DNA from: Neobacillus pocheonensis
GTDB lineage: Bacteria > Bacillota > Bacilli > Bacillales > Cytobacillaceae
Direction: 5' to 3'
DNA: 64,000 bases
Assembly (NCBI GenBank): GCA_023702235.1
Contig: JAMQCR010000003.1
Span: 582,501 to 646,500, forward strand
Part shown: positions 55,199 to 64,000 of the stretch, in pieces
How positions within the stretch are numbered: position 1 is the first letter of the stretch
Layout of the letters: every line of letters begins with the position of its first letter
Translations under genes and position numbers: made by a program
Notes under the pieces: generated by a model
The model's input: only the letters and a program-made list of their open reading frames with translations
Databases searched by the model: none
Told to the model about the DNA's origin: nothing

Positions 55199-58100
55199 AT
55201 GGATATTCGACATTTATGGAGTGTAAACGGACTCTTTTATTCTATTGATGAGAAAGCGGTTCCAGCTGGAATTCGGGCACGTATTACGGTTTCATCGCAT
55301 CGGACAAGCTGGGAGACAGCTGCAATGGTGGAGATGGCTGGGAGAATTGGCTTGTATTTAGCTGAACTGCCGCTGCCGATTTTCGACCATCTGTTTATTG
55401 TGAATCAATTAGATCCATCACCTGCCGGGGGGAAACCAAATCTGCATGTGGTGATTGGTCATGATAGCGGTTTTTTAGCCCAAGTACTTGGAAAGAGGTC
55501 TGAGTCACTACTCTCCGTCCGAAATGAACATCTAGAGGATTCAGGAATTCTATATGTAAGTCACAACGAAGATGAGACTTTGCTTGTCATAACCGGTACC
55601 ACACCAGAAATGACTTTGCACGCTGCAAGATCTCTCGTAACAGATCATTTTGTGGATGCTTACAAAGAAGGAGATCCCTTCCTGTTTATTTCGAAAGAAA
55701 CGAATGTTTTACCACATGCCTTTTCACAGGAAAGTGAGAAGCCTCTCGAGTCCTATTCGCTCCATACACTTTTTACAACGGAAGGACTTTATCAACAGAA
55801 AGAAGGAGAAATCCTTCCTACTCTTGATGTTTCATTGAAAATACGTAACTCTCATTTAGATTTAACGATTGCCAATGTTGAACTGGCAGCAAGACTGGCT
55901 CTTTCTGCTGGATATGTATGTTTTCCGTTGACCACTTGTATGGATGAAGAAAAAGGTCAGCGATTCTTAATTTCCTGTGAAACGACAGACGCGGCCAGCA
56001 ATCAATCAAAATGGGAACTTAATGCGTTGGAAGGCACTCCAGCACTCCGTATAAGTGCTCCCCCAACAAAGTCGTTGCAGCAGTTCGGGAATTGATCAAT
56101 GATTGGTTTCCAGCAAATGGTGAAGAAAAAGACACCTGGGTCCAACGATTTACGGCACTTAAAAGTCCAAATAGGGACGTTAGCACCAGAGCTCAGTTGG
56201 GAATGCAGGCTTTTGCAGAAATAAAATTCAGAAAAGTAGATCAGTTTATCATCCCTGAGAATTTAGCAAATCCTTCTGAGTTGTGGAATCGGTATTTAAC
56301 GGAAAAGGGGAGCCAGACTCATTCACTTTCCTTATCCGTTAAAGAGGAGAAGCCAATTTGGACCGCCCAATGGGAGGATGCCGGTGAATTGGCGGACTTG
56401 GAATCCTATTTGTTGGAAACGCTTGCTCGACTTGACAGAAAAGGAATCATGAAAAAGCAGCTTTCCATTGAAATAACGACAACCATTAGCCGTGATAGTT
56501 TTAATAATTGGAGCCATCATTTAAAAACAAACATGAACGAGCGCTGGGGAATCGGTGCGGAATTTATTTTTCGAGATGCAAATAAATCCGGCTTGCATTG
56601 GGCTATGCACGAAGTATTGCCTAAGCTAAAACAAGAAAAAGAGATTCATACCGTTGAAATACAGGCTAAGGTTTTTCGACCGGAGAAAAAGCACCTTGAT
56701 CTTGTCCACCGTTTTTTACAAGAGTTGTATCCCTTTGATGCGATTTTGTCTTCTGAATTGTCATTGCCGTTAGAAAGAATTCATTTGCGGTTGAATGATG
56801 ACAGTTCAGCGCCGATGTTTCAAGTGATTGCGAGAGACAAGCTAGGAAGGGAGCTGACCACGAAGAGCTGGGAAGGATGGGTGGAGAGCTGTCCTTATAT
56901 GCTGAATCAACCAGAACGTGGAAATGCCCTGATCCCTTTTGCCGGATGCCGGATTTATCAAAAAGGCGAAAATAAGGTACTTGCCAGTCAGTCTTTCAAA
57001 ACAAACCCCTATCGATTCTGGGTATGGTACCAGGAGTTTGTGTTACCGCAGCTGGTCAAGCAAATTGGGCGTCATGAAGGTGTTCCTAAATTTTCACGCC
57101 TTGAGTGCTACGTCGAGATGGATGCGGTCGATGTAAAGCTTCCGCACCTCGAAGAAGTTAGCTCGGTTTTGGAAGGCTTGCATGAAGACATATATTTCTT
57201 TACCCTGCATGCTTTGCATGACCATGGGAAACGTGTTGGAGATTCAGGATGGGATGCACCAGGGGGCATTTTACCATTCATGCATGAAAAATTTGGTGAG
57301 AAGCCGAAAGCGGAGATCGCTTTATACGCAATGGCAACTGAACAAAAGGCGGAGCTGGTATACGAAAATGGAGAACAAAAGACCATCCGTCCCTTTCCTC
57401 CAGCAATCATGCAACAGGGGAGAATTACTGAGGTAACGAAGTTCGAGGGCAAAAGGACATTTTTCTTTAGCGGATTCACCACTCCTCAATTAGAAAAAGA
57501 GTGCGGGGAGTGGCTGGCGAACGCAGATCCGGGTTATCAACGTACACTGGGTTCGACAGAAAGTTTAAAAGAAAAATCGCTCGACTCCGATGTGTTTGTA
57601 AACGAGGATGTTGCAAAATGGCTGGAGTCACGGAAAGAGAAGCTGAATGGACAAGCTGTCCCGATTGATTTTTCCTTTAATGGTCAATGGATCTGGCTTG
57701 TTGAGTTATATGCGAAGGGGAAAAAAGGGGAAACGATCTCCTCCTTTCAAAAGCACAGTCTGTATAAACCGACATTTTTCCTCAATGCCAGGCATCATGC
57801 CAATGAAGTCTCCAGCACGAATGCGGCCCTTCAATTAATTGAGCAGTTGGCAGATGACAATGAGTTATTAAAACACTTAAATCTGGTCATTGTTCCGCTG
57901 GAAAATGTCGATGGAGCTGCCTTACATGCCAAAATGGCAGTCGAGCATCCTTATTGGAAGCTACATGCCGCTCGATATAATGCCTGTGGTTTAGAGTATG
58001 CAAAGTATCGCTTCCAGCCGGATGCACCGTTTGGCGAAGCAAGAGTTTATCCGACAGTGTGGAAGCGTTGGGCGCCGGATGTTGTTCTCGACGACCATGG

Positions 58101-58659
58101 GGTTCCATCCCATGAATGGATTCAACCTTTCAGCGGCTATCATAGCCCGCCAAGGTTCCCGGTTTCCTATTGGATTCCAAGCAGCCGGATGTATACCATT
58201 TGGCGTGAATTAACGGACGCTACTGATCATCAACGGGAGGCATATGATTCACTTCGTTCGTTCTTGACGAAAAGACTGGATGAAGACAAAATCGTGGCCG
58301 AAGACAACGCCATGTGGTTAAACACATATAGACGTTGGGGGAACAACTTCGATGCTACCCATTTCCCTGTTGAATTATCACACGGAAGTATTGCTTATAC
58401 ACGAGAAAGTAAATCAAATCAAGAATCGCATGATTTGATTGAGCGATTTAGTCAGTGGGTAACTGCGGATTTAATGACAGAAGTGAATGACGAAACTGTA
58501 TATGATAAAGAATTGGCCGCATGTAAACATGCTCACCATGTCGTTCATCAAGCCATCCTTGACTGGATCAAAGAAAGAGAGGTGAAAATTCAGGTCAGGC
58601 GTGAACCATTAGAAAATGGAACAATCCGAATCGGGCTTGAACGAATTCGCCCGCTTTAG
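55199..58659 (+). pseudogene. Large M14-family zinc metallocarboxypeptidase gene, one frameshift
   Basis: Two adjacent frames (55199-56095 and on to 58659) join into one ~1150-residue protein if one A is restored at ~56068 (ACAAAGTCG for ACA AAA GTC). The sequence then runs PPTKVVAAVRELINDWFPAN without a break. The C-terminal ~350 residues are a peptidase M14 domain with zinc motif NARHHANEVSST (HxxE) and the later His in LDDHGVPSHEW. The ~750-residue N-terminal part is unusual and I recognise no domain in it. No signal peptide is seen, so it is probably cytoplasmic. It begins an apparent peptide/pyroglutamate island and may trim imported peptides. The two frames could in principle be separate subunits, but the second lacks its own ribosome site. 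Confidence 0.75.
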
Positions 58660-58704
58660 AGGGTAATATTTTTAGCTTAGAAAAAAATTAGGGGAGTTGA
58701 GAAG

Positions 58705-59406
58705 ATGGTTTTAATTGGAGTTGTCATCGTTATTATTGGTTTTATTATCCGTTTAAATCCTTTATTAGTTGTTACGGTTGCAGGACTTGTCACAGGGCTT
58801 GTTGCCCATCAGTCCCTATATACTATAATTACCCAATTTGGTTTGGCGTTTACCACCAATCGCTATATGGCGGTCTTTATTGTTACACTTCCAATTATTG
58901 GGCTATTGGAGAGGAATGGTTTGCGTGATCAAGCGGAACATGTTGTTGCCAAAATAAAAGCTGCAACGACAGGACGCATTTTAACGATTTACTTTATTAT
59001 TCGTGAAGTAGCTGCAGCGTTTGGACTTACTTCTATCGGCGGGCATGCACAAATGGTACGACCGCTTGTTGCGCCAATGGCAGAAGGTGCTGCCGAGGCT
59101 AAATATGGAGAGGTTCCAGATAAGGTAAGGGACAAAATTCGTGCCCATTCAGCTGCAGCAGACAACATCGGTGTCTTTTTCGGGGAAGATGTTTTTGTCG
59201 CCGTAGGTGCGATTTTATTAATGCAAGGATTCTTTGAGCAAAATCATATTCATTCTGATCCGCTGAAGATGGCATTATGGGCGATTCCGACTGCGATTGC
59301 CGCTCTCATCGTGCATGCGATTCGGTTATATTTATTTGATCGCTCATTGGATCGAAGTCTAGGTAAAAAAGACAGCAAAAAAATTCCGAAGAAAAAGGAG
59401 GCGTAA
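58705..59406 (+). CDS. DUF969 membrane protein (candidate oxoproline/peptide transporter subunit)
   Basis: The 233-residue product has about five membrane segments. Motifs include IRLNPLLVVTVAGLVTGLVA, TLPIIGLLERNGLRDQAEHV, and a polar loop FGLTSIGGHAQMVRPLVAPM. It matches DUF969 in length. It always seems paired with DUF979, encoded 2 bp downstream, so both probably form one transporter. The cluster with pcp and pxpBCA suggests uptake of pyroglutamate or pyroglutamyl peptides. A GGGGAG site precedes the ATG. Confidence 0.85.
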   Translation: MVLIGVVIVIIGFIIRLNPLLVVTVAGLVTGLVAHQSLYTIITQFGLAFTTNRYMAVFIVTLPIIGLLERNGLRDQAEHVVAKIKAATTGRILTIYFIIREVAAAFGLTSIGGHAQMVRPLVAPMAEGAAEAKYGEVPDKVRDKIRAHSAAADNIGVFFGEDVFVAVGAILLMQGFFEQNHIHSDPLKMALWAIPTAIAALIVHAIRLYLFDRSLDRSLGKKDSKKIPKKKEA

Positions 59407-59408
59407 TC

Positions 59409-60362
59409 ATGTTTATTTCGCTTGAATATGTTTATATGTTTCTAGGAATTATCACGATAGCAGGAAGTATTTATACATTTTTAGACCGTAAAAACCCAAG
59501 ACGTTTCACATCAGGACTTTTCTATTGTTTATATGGGGTATCGCTTCTATTTGGCAAGGTGATTCCACCTTTCTATATGGGGATTCTCGTGATTGGTCTT
59601 GTTTTAATTGCGGGCTTCGGCGGGTTAAAGCTTGGTAGTTACAATGAGGCAAGTGTAGAAGAAAGACAGAATAACCGTAAACGCTTTGGCAATAAGCTCT
59701 TTATTCCCGCTCTATTAATTCCGATTTTAACTGTCGCAGGATCAACAGGCTTAAAAGGAGTAAAAATCTTCGGTACCTTTTTACTAGATCAAACGAGTCT
59801 AACACTTGTATCGTTAGGTGTTGCTGCATTCATTGCGCTCATTGTCGGCTTAGTGATGACAAAGAGCTCACCTGTCACTGCTAGTAAGGAATCAAGACGA
59901 TTGATGGAGTCAATTGGCTGGGCTGCTTTACTTCCGCAATTGTTGGCGACGTTAGGAACTGTTTTTACAACTGCTGGTGTTGGAACTGTTGTTTCAAAGT
60001 TAGTAGGCAATGTGATTCCGGCTCATTCTCTTTTCTGGGTCGTGTTTGCCTATTGTATCGGAATGGCCTTGTTTACAATGATTATGGGGAACGCATTTGC
60101 CGCCTTCCCGGTCATGACGGCAGGAATTGCTGTACCTCTTCTAATCCATCAGTTTGGCGTGAATGCCAACCATGTGGCAGCCATCGGAATGTTTGCCGGT
60201 TATTGTGGAACATTGATGACACCAATGGCCGCAAACTTTAACATTGTTCCGGCAGCGCTTCTGGATTTAAAGGATAAATACCAGGTCATTCGTGTCCAAG
60301 TTCCGACGGCACTGATTCTTTTAGGGGTTAATATTCTATTTATGTATTTGTTCTCGTTATAA
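59409..60362 (+). CDS. DUF979 membrane protein (candidate partner of DUF969)
   Basis: The 317-residue product has eight or nine membrane segments. Conserved stretches are FLDRKNPRRFTSGLFYCLYG, GIGMALFTMIMGNAFAAFPV-like and AAIGMFAGYCGTLMTPMAAN. It starts 2 bp after the DUF969 stop with its ribosome site (AAAGGAGG) inside that gene, so translation is coupled. Members resemble ion-transporter-superfamily permeases. The inferred role is transport of 5-oxoproline or its peptides. Confidence 0.85.
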   Translation: MFISLEYVYMFLGIITIAGSIYTFLDRKNPRRFTSGLFYCLYGVSLLFGKVIPPFYMGILVIGLVLIAGFGGLKLGSYNEASVEERQNNRKRFGNKLFIPALLIPILTVAGSTGLKGVKIFGTFLLDQTSLTLVSLGVAAFIALIVGLVMTKSSPVTASKESRRLMESIGWAALLPQLLATLGTVFTTAGVGTVVSKLVGNVIPAHSLFWVVFAYCIGMALFTMIMGNAFAAFPVMTAGIAVPLLIHQFGVNANHVAAIGMFAGYCGTLMTPMAANFNIVPAALLDLKDKYQVIRVQVPTALILLGVNILFMYLFSL

Positions 60363-60394
60363 TAAGAAGAGAATGGGCAAAAGAGGAGCAAGGG

Positions 60395-61183
60395 ATGCAA
60401 AATAAAAATATAACAGTTGTGAAATCGATGGATGTATTGAATCTATTTTTACATCATTCAGAACTGACATTAAATGAAATGGTTGACCTTTTGGGGGTGC
60501 CCAAAACATCTGTACATCGGATGGTCGGGTCGTTCGAAACGATGGGATTTTTGCAAAAAAACAATGAGGGCAAATATTTGCTGGGGCTGCAGTTTTTACA
60601 GTTCGGCCAATTAGCGGCGGACCGATTGGATATCAGGCAGCTCGCCTTGCCCATCATGAAGGAACTTAGGGATACGGCAAAAGAGGCTGTTAACCTGATT
60701 ATCAAGGATGGCAATGATGCCATCTATATTGAAAAATTGGACACGCCGCATCCTGTCCGGCTTTATACAAAAATTGGCCGAAGAGCCCCTTTATATGCAG
60801 GGGCTTGTTCGAGAATTATCCTTGCCTTTTTAAAGGAAGAAGAACAAGAACACTATTTGCAGGAAACGGAACTGGCGGCCATCGGTACTGGGACGATTAC
60901 GGATAAGGAGCGAATGAGGCAGGTTTTGGCAGAGGCTAGAGAGTTTGGATACACCATCAGTTATTCTGAATTGGAAAATGATACGGTTTCCATTGCTGCA
61001 CCGATTTTTGATCATACAGGCAGATTGGCTGCGGGACTCAGCATTGCCGGTCCTGATTCTCGCTTTGGGACCGATCGTCTTCCAGTATTAATTGATTTAA
61101 TAATGAATGCAGCAAAGGAAATATCTGCTCGTTTGGGATACCGGGAAGGGAATCTGGAATCAACAAAGAAAGAGGGAGAATGA
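60395..61183 (+). CDS. IclR-family transcriptional regulator
   Basis: The 262-residue product has an N-terminal winged helix (LTLNEMVDLLGVPKTSVHRM, residues ~25-50) and the IclR effector domain (~75-250, with AVNLIIKDGNDAIYIEKLD, GRRAPLYAGACSRIILAFL, and ISYSELENDTVSIAAPIFD). It is downstream of DUF979 and overlaps pcp by ATGA, so it is cotranscribed with the genes it probably controls. The ligand is likely pyroglutamate or a related acid; that is inference from context. Confidence 0.9.
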   Translation: MQNKNITVVKSMDVLNLFLHHSELTLNEMVDLLGVPKTSVHRMVGSFETMGFLQKNNEGKYLLGLQFLQFGQLAADRLDIRQLALPIMKELRDTAKEAVNLIIKDGNDAIYIEKLDTPHPVRLYTKIGRRAPLYAGACSRIILAFLKEEEQEHYLQETELAAIGTGTITDKERMRQVLAEAREFGYTISYSELENDTVSIAAPIFDHTGRLAAGLSIAGPDSRFGTDRLPVLIDLIMNAAKEISARLGYREGNLESTKKEGE

Positions 61184-61830
61184 TGAAAAGGGTTTTAGTA
61201 ACTGGCTTTGATCCGTTTGGCGGGGAAGCTGTCAATCCTGCGTTAGAAGCTGTTAAACAATTGGCAGGAATCGTTACGGAAACATACGAACTAAACGTCT
61301 GTGAAATTCCGACGGTTTTCTATAAATCGCTTGATCATTTAGCAAGGGCTATCGCTGAAACCAAGCCTGATATCGTCATTTGTGTGGGGCAGGCGGGTGG
61401 ACGTTCCGATATTACCGTCGAACGGGTGGCGATCAATGTCGATGACGCCCGGATTCCGGATAATGAAAGCAATCAGCCCATCGGTACTGCTATCGTGGAG
61501 GGTGGACCTGTCGGGTATTGGTCGACTTTACCGATTAAGGCAATGGTGAAAGAGATGAACGATAAAGGGATTCCGGCTTCCGTATCGCAAACGGCGGGAA
61601 CGTTTGTGTGCAATCATCTGTTTTATGGGTTAATGCATCAGCTTGCATCAATGAATAATGCCATTATTGGAGGATTCATTCACATTCCGTTCCTACCTGA
61701 ACAGGGTGTGAAAAATCCCGGTCAGCCGAGTATGGCGTTAGAAACCGTTGTAAATGGATTAAAGGTAGCAATCGAGGCAGCCGTAACAGTTGAAGAAGAC
61801 ATCGTTGCTCTTGGCGGTCAAATCAGCTAA
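61183..61830 (+). CDS. pcp: Pyroglutamyl-peptidase I
   Basis: The 215-residue product has the full family C15 signature: MKRVLVTGFDPFGGEAVNPA at the start and catalytic Glu80 (SDITVERVAINVDD), Cys143 (SQTAGTFVCNHLFYG) and His167 (GGFIHIPFLPEQ). It removes N-terminal pyroglutamate from peptides in the cytoplasm, giving 5-oxoproline for the oxoprolinase encoded next. I prefer the second of two tandem ATGs (61183), matching the usual MKxVLVTGF start. It overlaps the IclR stop. Confidence 0.95.
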   Translation: MKRVLVTGFDPFGGEAVNPALEAVKQLAGIVTETYELNVCEIPTVFYKSLDHLARAIAETKPDIVICVGQAGGRSDITVERVAINVDDARIPDNESNQPIGTAIVEGGPVGYWSTLPIKAMVKEMNDKGIPASVSQTAGTFVCNHLFYGLMHQLASMNNAIIGGFIHIPFLPEQGVKNPGQPSMALETVVNGLKVAIEAAVTVEEDIVALGGQIS

Positions 61831-61883
61831 TAAAAGAGGAGAATGTAAAATCTCCTCTTAACTGGAGTAAGGAGGGGAGTAGA

Positions 61884-62590
61884 ATGGATCTCGACCAATT
61901 TTCTCCGCTCGGGGATTCGGGGGTTGTTGTCAAAATGGGCGAGGGTATTGACAGAAAGACACATGAAAAAGTGATGGCTTTATCAGGCTATTTAGAGGAA
62001 CACCCTTTTGAAGGGATGATTGAAATCGTACCCGGCTTTACGACGGTGGCCGTTTTTTATGATCCAATCCGACTTTTTAACTTAGGTGCAACGTTTCCGT
62101 ATGAATGGGTCCTTACTAAATTGAAGGGAATTGTCTCACAATTCTCAAACGGGAAGGTGAAAGAAGCGAGAAGAATGGAGATTCCGGTTTGCTATGGGGG
62201 GAATTTGCGGATTTGTCGGAAGTTGCTAATCATAATGGTCTAACACCGGACGAAGTAATTCGTATTCATTCCGAGGCTGAGTACCTTGTCTATATGATCG
62301 GCTTTGCTCCTGGGTTCCCTTATTTAGGAGGCATGGACAAGCGAATCATCACACCCCGCCGTCGTTCTCCTCGTTTAGCAATCCCTGAAGGCGCTGTGGG
62401 GATAGGCGGGGAACAGACAGGGATTTACCCAATTGAAAGTCCTGGCGGCTGGCGGCTTATAGGGCAAACTCCGTTGTCCTTATTTCAGTCTAGAGAAGAT
62501 CCACCAAGCCTGCTACGTGCCGGAGACATTGTTCGTTTTCGACCGATTACACGGGAAGAATACGATCATTTGGGAGGGGCAGATTCATGA
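61884..62590 (+). pseudogene. pxpB: 5-oxoprolinase subunit PxpB gene, one frameshift
   Basis: Two frames form one ~235-residue KipI/PxpB protein. Part 1 reads FSPLGDSGVVVKMGEGIDRK, VPGFTTVAVFYDP and IPVCYGG. Part 2 reads LSEVANHNGLTPDEVIRIHS, YLVYMIGFAPGFPYLGGMDK and YPIESPGGWRLIGQTPL. The break is at ~62197-62212: one G of a G-run is missing, and the expected EFGPDL is reduced to EF-A-DL, as if GGNCCG lost three bases. With PxpC it forms the ATP-using subunits that open the 5-oxoproline ring to glutamate with PxpA. AAGGAGGGGAG precedes the ATG; the stop overlaps pxpC. Confidence 0.87.
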
Positions 62591-63604
62591 GTGTTGAAGT
62601 ACTTCAATCAGGACTGAGCACAACCGTACAAGATTTGGGGAGATTCGGTTATCAGCAGCATGGAGTCATCGTGAGCGGGGCGATGGACACACTCGCTTTG
62701 AAGCTTGCAAACCGCCTTGTAGGTAATCCTGAGAACGAAGCTGCGCTGGAAATCACTCTTCTTGGACCAAGATTAAAGTTTCATGAAGATAAGCTTATTG
62801 CCATATGCGGTGGTGATTTCTCCCCTTTGATCGACGGGAAACCGGTACCATCTAGGCGCCCTGTCTTGGTGAGGAGCGGAAGTGTCCTGAAGTTTAGTCA
62901 TGCGAAAAATGGCTGTCGTGCCTTTGTTTCCTTTGCAGGGGGGATTGATGTTCCCAAAGTCCTCGGCAGCCGAAGCACGTATTTACGTGCAAAGATTGGC
63001 GGATATAATGGACGTCCTCTACAAAAAGGCGATCACCTGAAAACGAAACAGCCTCAAGCTGTTAGCTTAGAACTTATCGGACTGTTATCAAATAAAAGTG
63101 ACAGTACCCCGTTTGTGGCTGCAGACTGGTACATTGGAGAAAACATACTCCCTTCCTATGAAAATTTAACCGTTCGTGTCATTCGAGGACCACAGTTCAA
63201 AAAATTCACACGAGAAAGCAGGCGTGCTTTTTTTGAACAAGAATTTCAAATCACTCCGCAATCAGACCGAATGGGCTACAGGTTATCCGGCTCTAAGCTA
63301 GAATTGGAGCAACCACTGGAACTCCTTTCTGATGGCCGTAACGGCAGGAACGATTCAAGTCCCGCCTGATGGTCGACCCATCATTCTCATGGCAGACCGG
63401 CAAACAACCGGTGGATATCCAAAGATTGGTTTCATTGCTTCCGTTGATTTGCCGATTTTAGCTCAGCGAAAACCTGGAGAAAAGATTAGATTTAAGGAAA
63501 TTTCTTTGAAGGAAGCACAGCAAGCAATGATGAAAGTAGAAAGAATGATCAAAACGGTTTCACAGGGAATCGAATTGATCGCCCGCAATGCGGCTCGCTC
63601 GTGA
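62587..63604 (+). pseudogene. pxpC: 5-oxoprolinase subunit PxpC gene, one frameshift
   Basis: Two frames encode one ~338-residue KipA/PxpC (AHS2-type) protein: EVLQSGLSTTVQDLGRFGYQ, VSGAMDTLALKLANRLVGNP, GFVSFAGGIDVPKVLGSRST-like, then after the break AVTAGTIQVPPDGRPIILMA and DRQTTGGYPKIG. One base appears inserted at ~63333 next to GATGGCCGTA (expected ...GCC GTA ACG GCA). The protein works with PxpB and PxpA. ATGA-type overlap with pxpB. Confidence 0.88.
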
Positions 63605-63665
63605 GTAGAAGTCGATTTTTTGTATTTTAATAATGGCCAAGCGAAACAAAGCAGGGGGGAGTACT

Positions 63666-64000
63666 ATGTTTGTCGATTTAAATTGTGATATGGGTGAAAG
63701 TTTTGGTGCGTATCAAAAAGGAAATGACAAAGAAATTTTAAATTACGTAAGCTCAGCTAACATTGCTTGCGGCTTTCATGCAGGAGACCCTACAACGATG
63801 AGAGAGACGGTTAAGCTGGCATTGGAAAAAGGCGTTGCGATTGGTGCACATCCCGGACTGCCGGATTTAATTGGATTGGCCGCAGAAACATGGATGTTTC
63901 TGCACAGGAAGCTTATGATATCGTTCTCTACCAAATCGGGGCTCTCCATGCTTTCGTCCGTGCGGAAGGGGGAAGCTTGCAGCATGTCAAACCGCATGGG
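63666..64000 (+). pseudogene. pxpA: 5-oxoprolinase subunit PxpA (LamB/YcsF family), frameshifted and cut by window edge
   Basis: From ATG 63666 (GGGGGGAG upstream) the frame reads MFVDLNCDMGESFGAYQKGN, SSANIACGFHAGDPTTMRET and GVAIGAHPGLPDLIG. It then shifts at ~63876 (GGATTGGCCGC, one base missing) and continues RRNMDVSAQEAYDIVLYQIG, LHAFVRAEGGSLQHVKPHG to the edge. These are the metal/ligand signatures of PxpA. It supplies the ring-opening component of the ATP-dependent 5-oxoprolinase. Confidence 0.88.

Overview
The window looks like a low-GC, endospore-forming Bacillaceae chromosome (Bacillus, Neobacillus or Peribacillus type). Supporting signs are strong GGAGG ribosome sites with frequent TTG starts, Bacillus-type cre sites, a spore cortex-lytic GH18/LysM enzyme, a GerPA/GerPF-family spore protein, and a SinR/SinI pair. 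I saw no rRNA, tRNA, CRISPR array or complete insertion sequence.

Region 1 (1-18.4 kb) is a sugar island for mannosides. A secreted glycosidase-like gene (cut by the left edge) and a LacI-family regulator lie on the minus strand. Several TTGTAACGTTACAA-like operators follow. Then comes a long plus-strand operon: an ABC importer (binding protein and two permeases), a GH13 glucosidase, a DUF1861 protein, a GH130 mannoside phosphorylase, a GH2 beta-mannosidase, a zinc alcohol dehydrogenase, an MFS transporter, a GmuE-like ROK kinase, a mannose-6-phosphate isomerase and an aldo-keto reductase. The logic is import of manno-oligosaccharides, phosphorolysis or hydrolysis, phosphorylation of mannose, and entry into glycolysis.

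Region 2 (18.5-28.6 kb) starts with a 52-bp minisatellite. It continues with a split fructose-family PTS (EIIA, EIIB, EIIC), a GH38 alpha-mannosidase, an Ntn-hydrolase of peptidase family C69, a PRD-type activator and a glycerate kinase. A PTS plus GH38 plus glycerate kinase fits 2-O-mannosylglycerate catabolism (compare E. coli mngA/mngB).

Region 3 (28.6-32.4 kb) is a gene-poor scrapyard. It holds two unrecognised but mutually similar small membrane proteins, a VanZ-like protein, remnants of a galactonate dehydratase/transporter locus, a 355-bp dispersed repeat, a cold-shock gene and a gtaB relic.

Region 4 (32.4-41.8 kb) looks like a biofilm or matrix locus: a GT2 synthase, SinR with a convergent short SinI, a GDSL esterase, and three secreted Gln-rich proteins. 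These have Q-x-Q pairs at alternating 10/11-residue spacing, like curli subunits. One is wall-anchored through LPITA, and SinR-like boxes lie upstream of two of them. This is the strongest candidate for an undescribed system.

Region 5 (41.8-55.2 kb) is mixed: a TPR/zinc-ribbon protein, the SleL-like enzyme, a methyltransferase, a decayed Mrr-like nuclease, a GerPA/F protein, two polytopic membrane proteins and an amidase with four long repeats.

Region 6 (55.2-64 kb, cut at the right edge) is a pyroglutamate/peptide island: M14 metallopeptidase, DUF969, DUF979, IclR regulator, pyroglutamyl peptidase (pcp) and 5-oxoprolinase pxpB-pxpC-pxpA.

About 16 single-gene frameshifts occur in otherwise well-conserved genes, and many sit on or next to a GGCC. 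This suggests systematic sequencing error (perhaps at a modified motif) rather than mass gene death, so the broken genes below may be intact in the organism.
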